A stretch of 64,000 bases of DNA from Methylobacterium sp. J-048 (GTDB taxonomy: Bacteria; Pseudomonadota; Alphaproteobacteria; Rhizobiales; Beijerinckiaceae), in NCBI RefSeq assembly GCF_022829515.1, contig NZ_JAKSYL010000077.1:1-64000 (forward strand). The letters run 5' to 3'. The position numbers were made by a program, and so were the translations under genes. Positions 1-12,441 of the stretch are shown here, piece by piece (the first letter of the stretch is position 1; each line of letters begins with the position of its first letter). Below the pieces are notes generated by a model. That model made no database searches. It saw only the letters and a list, made by a program, of their open reading frames with translations, and was not told the DNA's origin.

Positions 1-1
1 C

Positions 2-40
2 CCGCTTCCGCGCGAGCTGCGCAGCGAAGCCGCCGAGTAG
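2..40 (+). CDS. ispH: 3' end of a CDS, probably ispH (4-hydroxy-3-methylbut-2-enyl diphosphate reductase)
   Basis: Only the last 12 codons are inside the window. They read PLPRELRSEAAE and end in TAG at 38-40. I call ispH mainly from context: in Hyphomicrobiales an ispH gene often lies directly upstream of thrB and rnhA, and IspH proteins of this group often end in a similar Pro-Leu-Pro-Arg-Glu-Leu stretch. No catalytic residue is visible, so the identity is an inference. Confidence 0.45.
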   Translation, partial: PLPRELRSEAAE

Positions 41-54
41 GTTCTTCCAACCCA

Positions 55-187
55 CACCCTCATCCTGAGGTGCCCGGAGATCGAAGATCGGCGGGCCTCG
101 AAGGAGGGCTCCAGATCCCGCCCCGATCCCTGGAAGCCTCCTTCGAGGCTGCGCGATCGAGGATCGCGCAGCACCTCAGGATGAGGG
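55..187. repeat. Long imperfect palindrome (family D repeat), copy 1
   Basis: The outer arms are CCTCATCCTGAGGTGC and GCACCTCAGGATGAGGG. Inner segments (CGAAGGAGG / CCTCCTTCGAGG) also pair, so the whole element can fold into one long hairpin between the first gene and thrB. A second copy with the same outer arms is at about 24583-24703. It resembles the dispersed palindromic intergenic repeats of Methylobacterium and Bradyrhizobium chromosomes. No coding potential is supported. Confidence 0.75.
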
Positions 188-280
188 GCATGGGTGGGAA
201 GCCTGGGATCGACGTCGGCTTCGCCGACGTTCATCGGCGATCCCAACGCCCAGAAGAATCCCGAACCCGAGCGCGAACAC

Positions 281-1246
281 GTGGCCGTCTACACCGAGGT
301 ATCCGACGCGGCGCTCTCCGAGTTTTTGTCCGCCTACGACATCGGCAGCCTGCTCTCTTTCAAGGGCATCGCCGAGGGCGTCGAGAATTCCAACTTCTTC
401 CTCCACACCACCCAGGGCTCCTATATCCTGACCCTCTACGAGAAGCGGGTGCGGGCGGGCGACCTGCCGTTCTTCATCGGGCTGATGGAGCACCTCTCGG
501 CCCGCGGCCTCGCCTGCCCGCAGCCGGTGCGGGATCGGGCCGGCACGGCGCTCGGCCAGCTCTGCGGGCGGCCGGCCGCCATCGTCAGCTTCCTGGAGGG
601 CGTCTCGGTCAAGACACCCGGCGTCGGGCATTGCCGGGAACTGGGCCGGGCGCTGGCCGAACTCCACGCCGCCGGCGCCGATTTCGGGATGATGCGCGCA
701 AACAGCCTCTCAGTGGAATCCTGGCGCCCGCTCTTCGCGCAGGCCGAGGCCCAGGCCGATTCGGTCGAGCCCGGGCTGGCGGAGCGGACCCGCGCCGACC
801 TCGCGCTCCTCGAAGCCTCCTGGCCCAAAAACCTGCCGGGCGGGGTGATCCACGCGGACCTGTTCACCGACAACGTGTTCTTCATCGGCGACGCCCTCTC
901 GGGCCTGATCGACTTCTACTTCGCCTGCACGGACGCCTTCGCGTACGACCTCGCGGTGTGCCTCAACGCCTGGTGCTTCGAGGCCGACGGCCGCTTCCAC
1001 CGGGACATGGCGGCGGCGCTGATCGCCGGCTACGAGGCGGTGCGGCCGCTGGAGCCCGCGGAGGTCGCGGCGCTGCCGATCCTGTGCCGGGGCGCGGCTT
1101 TGCGCTTCATGCTGACCCGCCTGGTCGATTGGCTGAACGTACCGCCCGGCGCCCTGGTGAAGCCCAAGGACCCGCGGGAGTTCGATCGCCGGCTCACCTT
1201 CCACCGCCAGGCGCGGGACGCGCGCGATTACGGGCGGCAGGCTTGA
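281..1246 (+). CDS. thrB: Homoserine kinase ThrB (phosphotransferase-fold type)
   Basis: The product is 321 residues, the usual length for the rhizobial-type ThrB. This enzyme phosphorylates homoserine to O-phosphohomoserine for threonine synthesis and belongs to the choline-kinase/APH-like fold, not the GHMP family. Seen: the N-terminal [20 protein letters not shown] segment typical of the family, and the catalytic-loop motif [14 protein letters not shown] near residues 187-200, with the DFYFAC metal-binding segment after it. I chose GTG at 281 because the conserved protein begins VAVYTEVSD; the frame is open further upstream but that part is not conserved and runs out of the palindromic repeat. 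rnhA follows after 7 bases, so the two are probably co-transcribed. Confidence 0.93.
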   Translation: MAVYTEVSDAALSEFLSAYDIGSLLSFKGIAEGVENSNFFLHTTQGSYILTLYEKRVRAGDLPFFIGLMEHLSARGLACPQPVRDRAGTALGQLCGRPAAIVSFLEGVSVKTPGVGHCRELGRALAELHAAGADFGMMRANSLSVESWRPLFAQAEAQADSVEPGLAERTRADLALLEASWPKNLPGGVIHADLFTDNVFFIGDALSGLIDFYFACTDAFAYDLAVCLNAWCFEADGRFHRDMAAALIAGYEAVRPLEPAEVAALPILCRGAALRFMLTRLVDWLNVPPGALVKPKDPREFDRRLTFHRQARDARDYGRQA

Positions 1247-1253
1247 GGATGGA

Positions 1254-1727
1254 ATGAGCGACGACGTGACCGAGACCGCGGCCGAGCCGACGCGGGTGAA
1301 GATCTACACGGACGGCGCCTGCTCGGGGAATCCCGGCCCGGGCGGCTGGGGCGCGATCCTGATCTTCGGCGACACCCAGAAGGAACTGTCGGGCGGCGAA
1401 GCCTTCACCACCAACAACCGCATGGAGATCCTGGCGGCGATCGAGTCCCTGGAGGCGCTCAAGCGCCCCTGCCGGGTCGACCTGTTCACGGACTCGCAGT
1501 ACCTGCGCCAGGGCGTCACCAGCTGGATCCACAATTGGAAGGCCCGGGGCTGGCGCACCGCCGACAAGAAGCCGGTGAAGAACGAGGACCTCTGGCGCCG
1601 GATCGACGCCGCCCGCGAGCGCCACGAGGTGGCTTGGCACTGGGTCAAGGGCCATGCCAGCGACCCGCTGAACAACCGGGTCGACGCGCTCGCCGTGGCG
1701 GCGATGCTGCCGTTCAAGCGGCGCTGA
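1254..1727 (+). CDS. rnhA: Ribonuclease HI
   Basis: The product is 157 residues, full length for bacterial RNase HI, which cuts the RNA strand of RNA-DNA hybrids, for example R-loops and primer remnants. The four catalytic carboxylates are all present: Asp in [16 protein letters not shown] near residue 19, Glu in NNRMEI, Asp in FTDSQY, and Asp in NNRVDALA. The basic handle region ([16 protein letters not shown]) and the HWVKGHA motif are also visible. It starts 7 bases after thrB, an order common in alphaproteobacteria. Start ATG at 1254 is the only sensible one. Confidence 0.97.
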   Translation: MSDDVTETAAEPTRVKIYTDGACSGNPGPGGWGAILIFGDTQKELSGGEAFTTNNRMEILAAIESLEALKRPCRVDLFTDSQYLRQGVTSWIHNWKARGWRTADKKPVKNEDLWRRIDAARERHEVAWHWVKGHASDPLNNRVDALAVAAMLPFKRR

Positions 1728-1750
1728 GATCAGTTTGGAGATCCCGGAAC

Positions 1751-2038
1751 TCAGCTCGACCGGGGCGGCCATTGCAAGGCGGCGTGCAAGACCCGAAGCA
1801 TCCGCACGGAGACATCATCGACGTCGTAGACGATGATGTACCTGCGGTGGACGATCAACTCCCGAGTGCCTGCGACACGTCCCGGCCGGCCGAGTGCGGG
1901 ATGCTTCACCGAGCGGGCGGACGTCTCGGTGAACCGCTTATCGAACGCGATGGCAGCCGCTGGATTGTCGGCCTCAATGTAATCGTAGACGGCGTCGCGG
2001 TCCTGAAGCGCTTCAAGCGTCCAGATCAACGCCTTCAT
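1751..2038 (-). CDS. ParE/RelE-family toxin of a type II toxin-antitoxin pair
   Basis: The product is 95 residues with the compact ParE/RelE fold pattern: an N-terminal strand (ALIWTLEALQDRDAVYDYI), two helices, then the core strands RELIVHRRYIIVYDVDDVSVRMLRVLHA. Family members poison gyrase (ParE) or cut ribosome-bound mRNA (RelE); I cannot say which. The conserved Arg and Tyr of the C-terminal sheet are present, so it may be active. Its ATG overlaps the stop of the upstream antitoxin by four bases (ATGA, 2035-2038), the usual translational coupling of such operons. It is convergent with rnhA. Confidence 0.85.
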   Translation of the reverse strand: MKALIWTLEALQDRDAVYDYIEADNPAAAIAFDKRFTETSARSVKHPALGRPGRVAGTRELIVHRRYIIVYDVDDVSVRMLRVLHAALQWPPRSS

Positions 2039-2322
2039 TTCGAGGCATCGAGCCGTCGCTGTGTGGTTGCCCGCCTGGCCGCGAACCGCGCTTCGACCTC
2101 TTCGGCGGCGATCACACGGCCGCTATTGGCGGACTTCAACCCGATCTGAACTTGCCGGCGAAACCACGCGTCGTGCTCGGTTTCGTCCCGCTGCTGTTGG
2201 ACGTAGGCTTGCATGAAGTCACGCAACAGCTGGGCGCCGTTACGGTCGCGATCTTGTGCGACCTGAGAGAACTCGTTCTTCAGTGTCTCATCGACCTGAA
2301 AGGTGAACGTCGCTTCGCCCAA
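2035..2322 (-). CDS. RelB/ParD-like antitoxin
   Basis: The protein probably begins at a TTG at 2322, giving 95 residues (start, then GEATFTFQVDETLKNEF). An AGGGA Shine-Dalgarno lies 8 bases upstream of this TTG, and similarity to RelB-type ribbon-helix-helix antitoxins begins at this point. A longer frame from ATG 2412 would add 30 unconserved residues. The first strand (TFTFQVDE) and the following helices fit a ribbon-helix-helix DNA-binding domain; the charged C-terminal half would wrap the toxin. It overlaps the toxin start by four bases, antitoxin first. It probably represses its own promoter, as is usual for the family. Confidence 0.8.
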   Translation of the reverse strand: MGEATFTFQVDETLKNEFSQVAQDRDRNGAQLLRDFMQAYVQQQRDETEHDAWFRRQVQIGLKSANSGRVIAAEEVEARFAARRATTQRRLDASK

Positions 2323-2445
2323 AGTCGCCGTCCCTCTGCTCGACGGGATCTCTCCAAGATAGCCGGAGGCTAGCACGACACGATCGGTCGGAAAACGGCC
2401 GGATCCGACCACATGATCGTCAGATCCGGCATGGCTCTCCGATTC

Positions 2446-3972
2446 TCAATCCGTCTTCCCGTCGAGGCCCAGCCAGTGGCGGCCGTCCCGGGCCAGGAGC
2501 TCGTCGGCTTCCTTCGGCCCGGTGCTGCCGGCCGGATAGGGCTTCACGTCCGCCTGCGGCCAGCCCTTGAGCAACGGATCGACCGCCGCCCAGCCGGCCT
2601 CGATGTTGTCGGCCCGCTGGAACAGGGTCGCGTCGCCGATCATGCAATCGTACAGCAGGGTCTCGTAGCCGACATTCGGCTGGTCGGCGAAGAAGTCCTT
2701 GTAGCGGAACGCCGCGCTCACCCGGCCGATCTTCATCTCCGGGCCCGGGACCTTCACGTTGAATTCGGTGCCGACCCCGTGGTCCGGGTCGATCATGATC
2801 CGCATCACCGTGGGGCCGAGATCGGCGTTGGGCGTGTCCTCGAACATCTTGAACGGGGCCGGCTTGAACAGCACGGCGATCTCGGTGCGCCGCCCGGTCA
2901 TGCGCTTGCCGGTGCGGACGTAGAACGGCACCCCGGCCCAGCGCCAGTTCTCGATGTTGAGCTTCAGGGCGATGTAGGTCTCGGTGACTGAATCCTTGGC
3001 GACATGCGGCTCGTCGCGGTAGCCCGGGACGTCGCGCCCCTCCGACGTGCCGGCTTTGTACTGGCCGCGCACCGCGTCCTCCGGGGGGATCGGCCGGACG
3101 GCCTCGGCGAGCTTGGCCTTCTCCGAGCGCACCGCCTCGGCGTCGAAGGAGTTCGGCGGCTCCATGGCGACCATGCAGAGCAGCTGGAACATGTGGTTGG
3201 GCACCATGTCCCGGAGCGCCCCGGTCGGCTCGTAGAAGCCGCCGCGCTCCTCGACGCCCACGGTCTCGGCCGCGGTGATCTGGACGCTGTCAATGTATTC
3301 CCGCCGCCAGACCGGCTCCAGCAGGCCGTTGGCGAAGCGGAACGCCATGATCGACTGGACCGTCTCCTTCCCGAGGAAGTGGTCGATCCGGTAGAACTGC
3401 GTCTCGTCGCCCTGCTTCAGGATCCGGGCATTGAGCTCCCGGGCGGAGGCGAGGTCGGAGCCGAACGGTTTTTCGATCACCACCCGGCGGAAATCGCCGT
3501 TCTCCTGTTTGAGCAGCCCGGCCTGGCCGAGCCCGTCGACGATCGTGCCGAAGAACCGGGCCGCCACCGCGCAGTAGAACACCGCGCTGCCGCTGACCTT
3601 CTCCTTGACCGCCGCAAAGGTCTCGGGCTTCTCGAAATCGCCCTTTAGGTAGTGCAGCCGGTCGCGGATGAAGCCCCAGCTCTTCGGGTCGATGTGGTCG
3701 GCGTGGAATTCCGAGGTCGGGTCCTTGCTGAACGCCTCCATGGTCTTGGTGAGGCTGTCCCGCAGGGACTCGTCGGTGCCGTCCGAATGGTCGACGCCCA
3801 GGATCGAAAAACCCTCCGGCAGGAGCCCGGCTCCCGCGAGGTTGTAGAGTGAGGGCATCAGCAGGCGCTTGGTCAGGTCGCCGCCCGCCCCGAAGATCAC
3901 CAGCGTGCAGGGCGGGGCCGGCTTGGTGCCGCTGGCCGCATCGTCCTTGAGGGCTATCGTCTGCTCGGCCAT
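2446..3972 (-). CDS. zwf: Glucose-6-phosphate 1-dehydrogenase
   Basis: The product is 508 residues, typical for Zwf. It oxidises glucose 6-phosphate to 6-phosphogluconolactone with NAD(P)+, feeding the oxidative pentose phosphate or Entner-Doudoroff route. Seen: the dinucleotide-binding motif GAGGDLTKR at residues 28-36, and the catalytic signature RIDHFLGKE near residue 200, where the His and Lys act in catalysis and phosphate binding. I chose the ATG at 3972 because it has GGGAGCCAGGA directly upstream and the protein starts MAEQTIALKDD; an in-frame upstream ATG adds 19 unconserved residues. It is separated from the efflux operon by a family B palindrome. No pgl or edd gene is adjacent. Confidence 0.96.
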   Translation of the reverse strand: MAEQTIALKDDAASGTKPAPPCTLVIFGAGGDLTKRLLMPSLYNLAGAGLLPEGFSILGVDHSDGTDESLRDSLTKTMEAFSKDPTSEFHADHIDPKSWGFIRDRLHYLKGDFEKPETFAAVKEKVSGSAVFYCAVAARFFGTIVDGLGQAGLLKQENGDFRRVVIEKPFGSDLASARELNARILKQGDETQFYRIDHFLGKETVQSIMAFRFANGLLEPVWRREYIDSVQITAAETVGVEERGGFYEPTGALRDMVPNHMFQLLCMVAMEPPNSFDAEAVRSEKAKLAEAVRPIPPEDAVRGQYKAGTSEGRDVPGYRDEPHVAKDSVTETYIALKLNIENWRWAGVPFYVRTGKRMTGRRTEIAVLFKPAPFKMFEDTPNADLGPTVMRIMIDPDHGVGTEFNVKVPGPEMKIGRVSAAFRYKDFFADQPNVGYETLLYDCMIGDATLFQRADNIEAGWAAVDPLLKGWPQADVKPYPAGSTGPKEADELLARDGRHWLGLDGKTD

Positions 3973-4044
3973 TCCTGGCTCCCATCCGGCTGCGGTGCAG
4001 CAAATCGGCGTGACAACCCGCCGTAGCAATGCCCGTTCCGGCTC

Positions 4045-4121
4045 CAGGGGGGAGCCCGGCCCGAAATCGGGATCCCAAAGGGCTCGGCCCTTTGGCGGGG
4101 CCTCGGGGCGGAGCCTCGATA
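4045..4121. repeat. Family B palindromic repeat, possible bidirectional terminator
   Basis: The core is CCAAAGGGCTCGGCCCTTTGG (4075-4095), followed by CGGGGCCTCGGGGCGGAGCC. The same core and GC-rich flank recur near 21798, 34004 and 39832. The arms carry A runs on one side and T runs on the other, so either strand could form a terminator-like hairpin. Here it lies between the 3' end of the efflux operon and the start of zwf. Confidence 0.7.
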
Positions 4122-4123
4122 AG

Positions 4124-5863
4124 CTACTCGTCCACGCGGACGGCCTGGCCGCCCTGGTCGATCGGCAGGGTCGGGCCCTTCAACTCGGCATCGCTCGGCA
4201 GGGAGCGCACGTCCCAGCCGCCGCCGAGCGCCCGGATCAGCGTGACCGCCGCGGTGAAGCGGTTGAGCCGGACCTGGAGGGCGTTGATCTCGTTGGAGAC
4301 GAGCAGGCCCTGCGCGGTCACCACGGTGGTGAAGTTCTGCGTGCCGGCCCGGTACTCGTTCAGCGTGATCTCCACGGCCTTACGTGAGGACTCGACGGCG
4401 GCGTCCTGGGCGCCTTGTTGCAGGCCCAGGATGCGCAGGGCCGCCATCTGATTCTCGACCTCCGCCAGGGCGGCGAGCACCACCTGCCGGTAATTGGCCA
4501 CCGCGGCGTCGTAGCCGGCCTCGGCCGAGCGGACGGCCGCCGTGCGGGCACCGCCGTCGAACAGGACCTCGGTTCCCGCCGCCGTCGTCGACCAGACCTG
4601 GTTGGCGGCCGAGAACAGGCCATTGCGGGTCAGCCCGGACACGCCGCCCTGGGCCGAGATCGTCACCGTGGGGAAGAAGGCCGCCACGGCCACGCCGATC
4701 CGTTCGCTCTGCCCCTGCACCAGGCGCTCGGCCTGGGCCACGTCCGGACGCCGCTCGAGCAGGTCGGACGGGATCCCGACCGGCACGGGCGGCGGGTTGC
4801 GGGCAATGCCGGCCACCGGGATCGAGACCTCCGAGGGCGGGCGCCCGATCAGGGTGGCGATGGCGTTGACGTACTGGACCCGGGTCAGCCGGATCGCGAT
4901 GGCCTGGGCCTCGATGGTCTGGACCTGGGTCTGCGCGGTGATCACGTCGGAGCGGGCCGCCACCCCGGCCGCGTACTGGTTCTCGGTGATGCCGAGCGTC
5001 TTCTTGAAGTTCGCGACGTTCTCGTCGAGCACCTTCTGGAGGGCGTCGGCGTAGCGGACGGTGAGATAATCGGCGGCGATTTCGGCCTGGATGGTCAGGC
5101 GGGTCGAGGCGATCGTGGCGGCGTCGGCCTGGGCCAGCGCCGCCTCGCTCTCGATGTTCCGGCGGGTGCCGCCGAACAGGTCGAGCTCCCAGCTCGCCTG
5201 GCCGAGCAGCGAAGCACTGGTGCGCACGGTGCTGCCGCTGCCGGTCCGGGTGATGCTCGGGGCTCCGACCACCGTCGGGTACAGGGCGGCCTGGGCCGAG
5301 GCGACCAGGGCCCGCGCCTGCCGGTAATTCGCCACCGCCTGCCGGAGGGACTGGTTGTCGACATCGACAAGGCGGATCAGGCGATCGAGGGTCGGGTCCC
5401 TGAACACGCGCCACCAGTCGCCGCGCTCGACCGCGTCGTTGGGCCGGGCCTCGCGCCAGCCCTTTTTCCGCGCCACCACGACGGCCGGGCTGTCCTCGCG
5501 CTGGCCGCCTTCCTTGTAGGCGAGCGGCGTCTCCACGGAGGGGCGGGTGTAGTCGGGGCCGACCACGCAGCCCGTCAAGGCGGGGATGAGGGGGAGGAGG
5601 AGGAAGGCGCGACGCAGCCCTCGCGCGCCTCTCCCTCCCCCCTCTGCGGGGGAGGGTGGGCCGGCCGTCAGGCCGGGTCGGGAGAGGGGAGCGACGGTGC
5701 CGAAGAGGTCGCGACGGGCGACACGTCCTGAACCGTCGCGCTGCCCCTCTCGCGGGACTTCGTCCCGGCCCCCCCTGCTGCGCAGGGTACCCTCCCCCGC
5801 AGAGGGGGGAGGGAAAATTGTGCGCGCGGGTGCCGCCGGTGTTTCACGTGAAAACGGACGCAT
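4124..5863 (-). CDS. Efflux outer-membrane lipoprotein, NodT/OprM family
   Basis: This is the outer-membrane channel of the tripartite RND pump encoded just upstream. From the lipoprotein signal (RRAFLLLPLIPALTGC, lipobox LTGC) to the end it is about 490 residues, normal for NodT-type factors, with two OEP repeats rich in Ala and Gln and the DYTRP motif after the lipobox Cys. The start is a problem. The coupled ATG at 5863 overlaps the stop of the pump gene (TGATG), but the first 80 or so codons are a translated family A palindromic repeat. Between that ATG and the signal peptide I find no in-frame ATG, GTG or TTG, only CTG codons; CTG at 5617 has GAGGG just upstream. Either the leader is translated, or a rare CTG start is used, or the gene is disrupted. 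Confidence 0.85.
   Translation of the reverse strand: MRPFSRETPAAPARTIFPPPSAGEGTLRSRGGRDEVPREGQRDGSGRVARRDLFGTVAPLSRPGLTAGPPSPAEGGGRGARGLRRAFLLLPLIPALTGCVVGPDYTRPSVETPLAYKEGGQREDSPAVVVARKKGWREARPNDAVERGDWWRVFRDPTLDRLIRLVDVDNQSLRQAVANYRQARALVASAQAALYPTVVGAPSITRTGSGSTVRTSASLLGQASWELDLFGGTRRNIESEAALAQADAATIASTRLTIQAEIAADYLTVRYADALQKVLDENVANFKKTLGITENQYAAGVAARSDVITAQTQVQTIEAQAIAIRLTRVQYVNAIATLIGRPPSEVSIPVAGIARNPPPVPVGIPSDLLERRPDVAQAERLVQGQSERIGVAVAAFFPTVTISAQGGVSGLTRNGLFSAANQVWSTTAAGTEVLFDGGARTAAVRSAEAGYDAAVANYRQVVLAALAEVENQMAALRILGLQQGAQDAAVESSRKAVEITLNEYRAGTQNFTTVVTAQGLLVSNEINALQVRLNRFTAAVTLIRALGGGWDVRSLPSDAELKGPTLPIDQGGQAVRVDE
5632..5818. repeat. Family A palindromic repeat, inside the lipoprotein leader
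   Basis: The outer arms are CTCCCTCCCCCCTCTGCGGG at one end and CCCCGCAGAGGGGGGAGGG at the other, with GTCGGGAGAGGGG inside. The same pattern recurs at about 16383, 37311 and, in shorter form, 60115. Elsewhere these elements lie between genes. Here the element is open in the reading frame of the lipoprotein gene from the coupled ATG to the signal peptide. Confidence 0.75.
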
Positions 5864-8800
5864 CACTCTCCGGCCGGCAGTGCCGCTGCGCCGCCGGGCC
5901 CGGCGCCGCGGCGGCGGGCGAGCACCCGGTGCCGGAGGCGGTCGAGGGTCAGGTAGACGACGGGGGTGGTGTACAGGGTCAGGAACTGGCTCACGATCAA
6001 TCCGCCCACGATGGCGATGCCGAGGGGCCGGCGCAGCTCGGCCCCCTCGCCGGTGGCCAGGATCAGCGGCACGGCGCCGAGCATCGCGGCCAGCGTGGTC
6101 ATCATGATCGGCCGGAAGCGCACGAGACAGGCCTCGCGGATCGCGTCCACGGGATTCGCGCCCCGGGTCCGCTCCGCATCGATCGCCACGTCGATCATCA
6201 TGATCGCGTTCTTCTTCACGATGCCGATCAGCAGGAACACCGCGATCAGCGCGATGATCGTGAATTCGGTGCCGGTGACCAGCAGGGCCAGCACCGCGCC
6301 GACGCCGGCCGACGGGAGGGTCGAGAGGATCGTCAGCGGGTGCACGAAGCTCTCGTATAGGATGCCGAGCACCGCGTAGACCGCCAGGATCGCGGCCAGG
6401 ATCAGGAGCGGCTGGCGCGAGGCCGAGGCCACGTAGTTCTTGGCCGCGCCGGCATACTCGCCGTGGATCGTGGCCGGCAGCCGCAGGGATGACGTCGCCC
6501 GGTCGATCGCCTCGGTGGCGTCCGACAGGCTCTTGCCCGGCGCGAGGTTGAACGAGATCGTCGTGGCGACGAACAGGCCCTGGTGGCTCACCTGCACGGG
6601 GGCGCTGCCGGGCTCGATCCGCGCGAAGGCCGAGAGCGGGATCATGGTCTCCTTGGCGGCCGAGACCGGCGCGCTCGAGGAGGCGCCGCCCTTGCTCGCC
6701 GCGATGGCGTTGGAGGAGGCGTTGCGCGCGGAATCGGACGCGATCGCGGCGGCGTTCGAGGACGCATCGGCCGTGCTGGTGGCGGCCGCCGCGGCGGCAC
6801 CGGTCGACGCACCGCCGACCGCCCCCGTGGCGGTGGTGGCCCCCGTCGGGGCTGCGGCGGCGCTCCCCGGGCTGCTGGTGCCAGTGGCCGCGTTGGTGTT
6901 GACGCCGCCCGCCGCCGCCACGGTGCCGGCTACCGCGTTGGTGGTGGCCGAGCCCGGGGCGTTGCCCCCGGAGGTCGAGACGAAGATCTGCTTCAGCGTC
7001 TCGGGGGATTCCAGGTAGCGCGGGGCGATCTCCATCACGACGTGGTACTGGTTCAGGGGGTTGTAGATGGTCGAGACCTGGCGCTGCCCGAAGGCGTCGT
7101 AGAGGGTGTTGTCGATCTTGTTCGGGGTGATGCCGTAGCGGAACGCGGTGGCGCGGTCGATCACCACCCGGGTCTCCAGCCCGCCCTCTTGCTGGTCCGA
7201 GGTGACGTCCGCGAAGGTCGGATCCTTCTGCAGGGCGGTGACCAGCTTCGGGGCGGCGGCGAACAGCTCCTCGGCGGTGTCGCCCTGGAGGGTGTACTGG
7301 TACTGGGCGAAGCTCTGGCGGCCACCCATCTGCAGGTCCTGGCGCGGGAAGACGTAGAGCCGCGCGCCCGCGACTTGGGCCAGCTTCGGACGCAGCCGCG
7401 CCATCACCTCCGAGATCGGCGCCCGCTCGCCGATCGGCTTCAACCCGATGAACACGTTGGCCGAGTTGGTGCCGCGCCCGCCCGTGAATCCGACGACGCT
7501 CTCCACCGCCGGATCCGCGCCCACGATGGTGGTGGCCTGCCGGAGCTTGGCCTCCATCGACTGGAACGAGATGCGCTGGTCGGCCTGGATGCCGCCCATC
7601 ATCTGCCCGGTATCCTGCTCGGGGAAGAAGCCCTTCGGCACGATGACGTAGAGGTAGACGTTGAGCCCCACCGTGGCGAGCAGGCTCAGCAGCACCATGC
7701 GCGGATGGGCCAGCGCCACGGAGAGCGTCCGGGCATAGCCGTCGAGCAGCCAGGAGAAGCTGCCTTCGAGGCCGCGGATCAAAACGTTCGGCCGGCGTCC
7801 CGCCGGGCGCCCGTGCCCCTCGGCCCGTAGCAGCCGCGCACACATCATCGGTGTCGTCGTGAGCGACAACACCAGCGAGATCAGGATCGACAGCGACAGG
7901 GTGACGGAGAATTCCTGGAAGATCCGGCCGATCAGGCCGCCCATCAGCAGGATCGGCAGGAACACCGCGATGAGCGAGAGGCTCATCGAGATCACCGTGA
8001 AGCCGACCTCCCGGGCGCCGATCAGGGCCGCCTGCAGCCGCGGCTTGCCCTCCTCGATGTGGCGCTGGACGTTCTCCAGCACCACGATGGCGTCGTCGAC
8101 CACGAAGCCGGTGCCGATGATCAGGGCGGTGAGCGACAGGATGTTGAGCGAATAGCCGAGCAGGTACATCGCCGAGAAGGTGCCGATGATCGAGATCGGC
8201 ACCGCCACCGCGGGGATCAGGGTCGCCCGGCCGGAGCGCAGGAAGCCGAACACCACCAGGATCACGAGGCCGACCGCCACCAGCAGCGTCTCCTCGGTGG
8301 CCGCGAGCGACGCCCGGATCGTGGCGCTGCGGTCGCCGGTGAGCTTGATGTCGATGCCGCCCGGCAGGGCCGCGGTGAGCTGCGGCAGCGCCTTCTTCAC
8401 GGCGTCGATGGTCTCGACCACGTTGGCGCCGGGCTGCTTGTAGACGAACAGCAGCACCCCGGCCTTGCCGTTGACGATGCCGAGGTTGCGCTTGTCCTCG
8501 ACGCCGTCGAGCACCTGGCCCACATCCGTGAGCTTCACCGCGGCGCCGTTGCGGTAGGCCACGATGATGTCGCGGTAATCCTCGGCCTTGCGGCCCTGGT
8601 CGTTGGCGTAGAGCTGGTAGCGCCGGCCCCCGGCATCGATCTCGCCCTTGGGCGAGTTGGCGTTGGCCGAGGCGAGCGCCGCCCGGATGCCCTCCAGGCC
8701 GATGCCGTAGTTGAACAGGGCGGTGGGATCGAGCTCGACCCGCACCGCCGGCAGGGACGAGCCGCCGATATCGACGTTGCCGACCCCGGGCAGCTGCGAC

Positions 8801-9293
8801 AGCTTCTGCTGCACCACGGTGGCGGCCGAATCGTAGACCTGGCCGCGGGTCAGCGTCTCCGAGGTCAGGCCCAGGATGATGATCGGCGTGTCGGCGGGGT
8901 TGAACTTCCGATAGGTCGGATTCTGCCGGAGCGAGGCCGGCAGGTCGGCGCGCGCCGCGTTGATCGCCGCCTGCACGTCGCGGGCCGCCCCGTCGATGTC
9001 GCGGTTCAGCCCGAACAGCAGCACGATCCGGGTGGAGCCGAGCGCGTTCGTGGAGGTCATCTCGTTGACGTCCGCGATGGCACCCAGCCGCCGTTCGAGG
9101 GGCGCCGCCACGGTGGTCGCCATGGTCTCGGGCGAGCCGCCCGGCATCTGCGCCTGGACCAGGATCACCGGAAAGTCGATCTGCGGCAGCGGCGCCACCG
9201 GCAGCTTCAGGAACGCGAACAGGCCGGCGAGCAGCACGCCGATCGTGAGCAGCGTGGTCGCGACCGGCCGGCGGATGAACGGCTCGGAGATGT

Positions 9294-9297
<4 letters not shown>
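5863..9297 (-). CDS. mdtC: RND multidrug efflux permease, HAE1 family (MdtC-like)
   Basis: The product is 1144 residues, about 110 longer than usual MdtC-type pumps. These proteins use the proton gradient to expel drugs from the periplasm and inner membrane through the outer-membrane channel. Seen: N-terminal [20 protein letters not shown], the TM4 segment [15 protein letters not shown] with the paired Asp of the proton relay, and the [19 protein letters not shown] segment near the C-terminus. The extra length is an Ala/Ser/Thr/Gly-rich stretch at about residues 770-880 in the periplasmic porter region, just before [16 protein letters not shown]. The start is GTG at 9297, overlapping the upstream pump's stop (GTGA). 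Its own stop overlaps the ATG of the lipoprotein frame. Confidence 0.94.
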
Positions 9298-12419
<3,122 letters not shown>

Positions 12420-12441
12420 GGCAGGCGCACCATGGCCGAGC

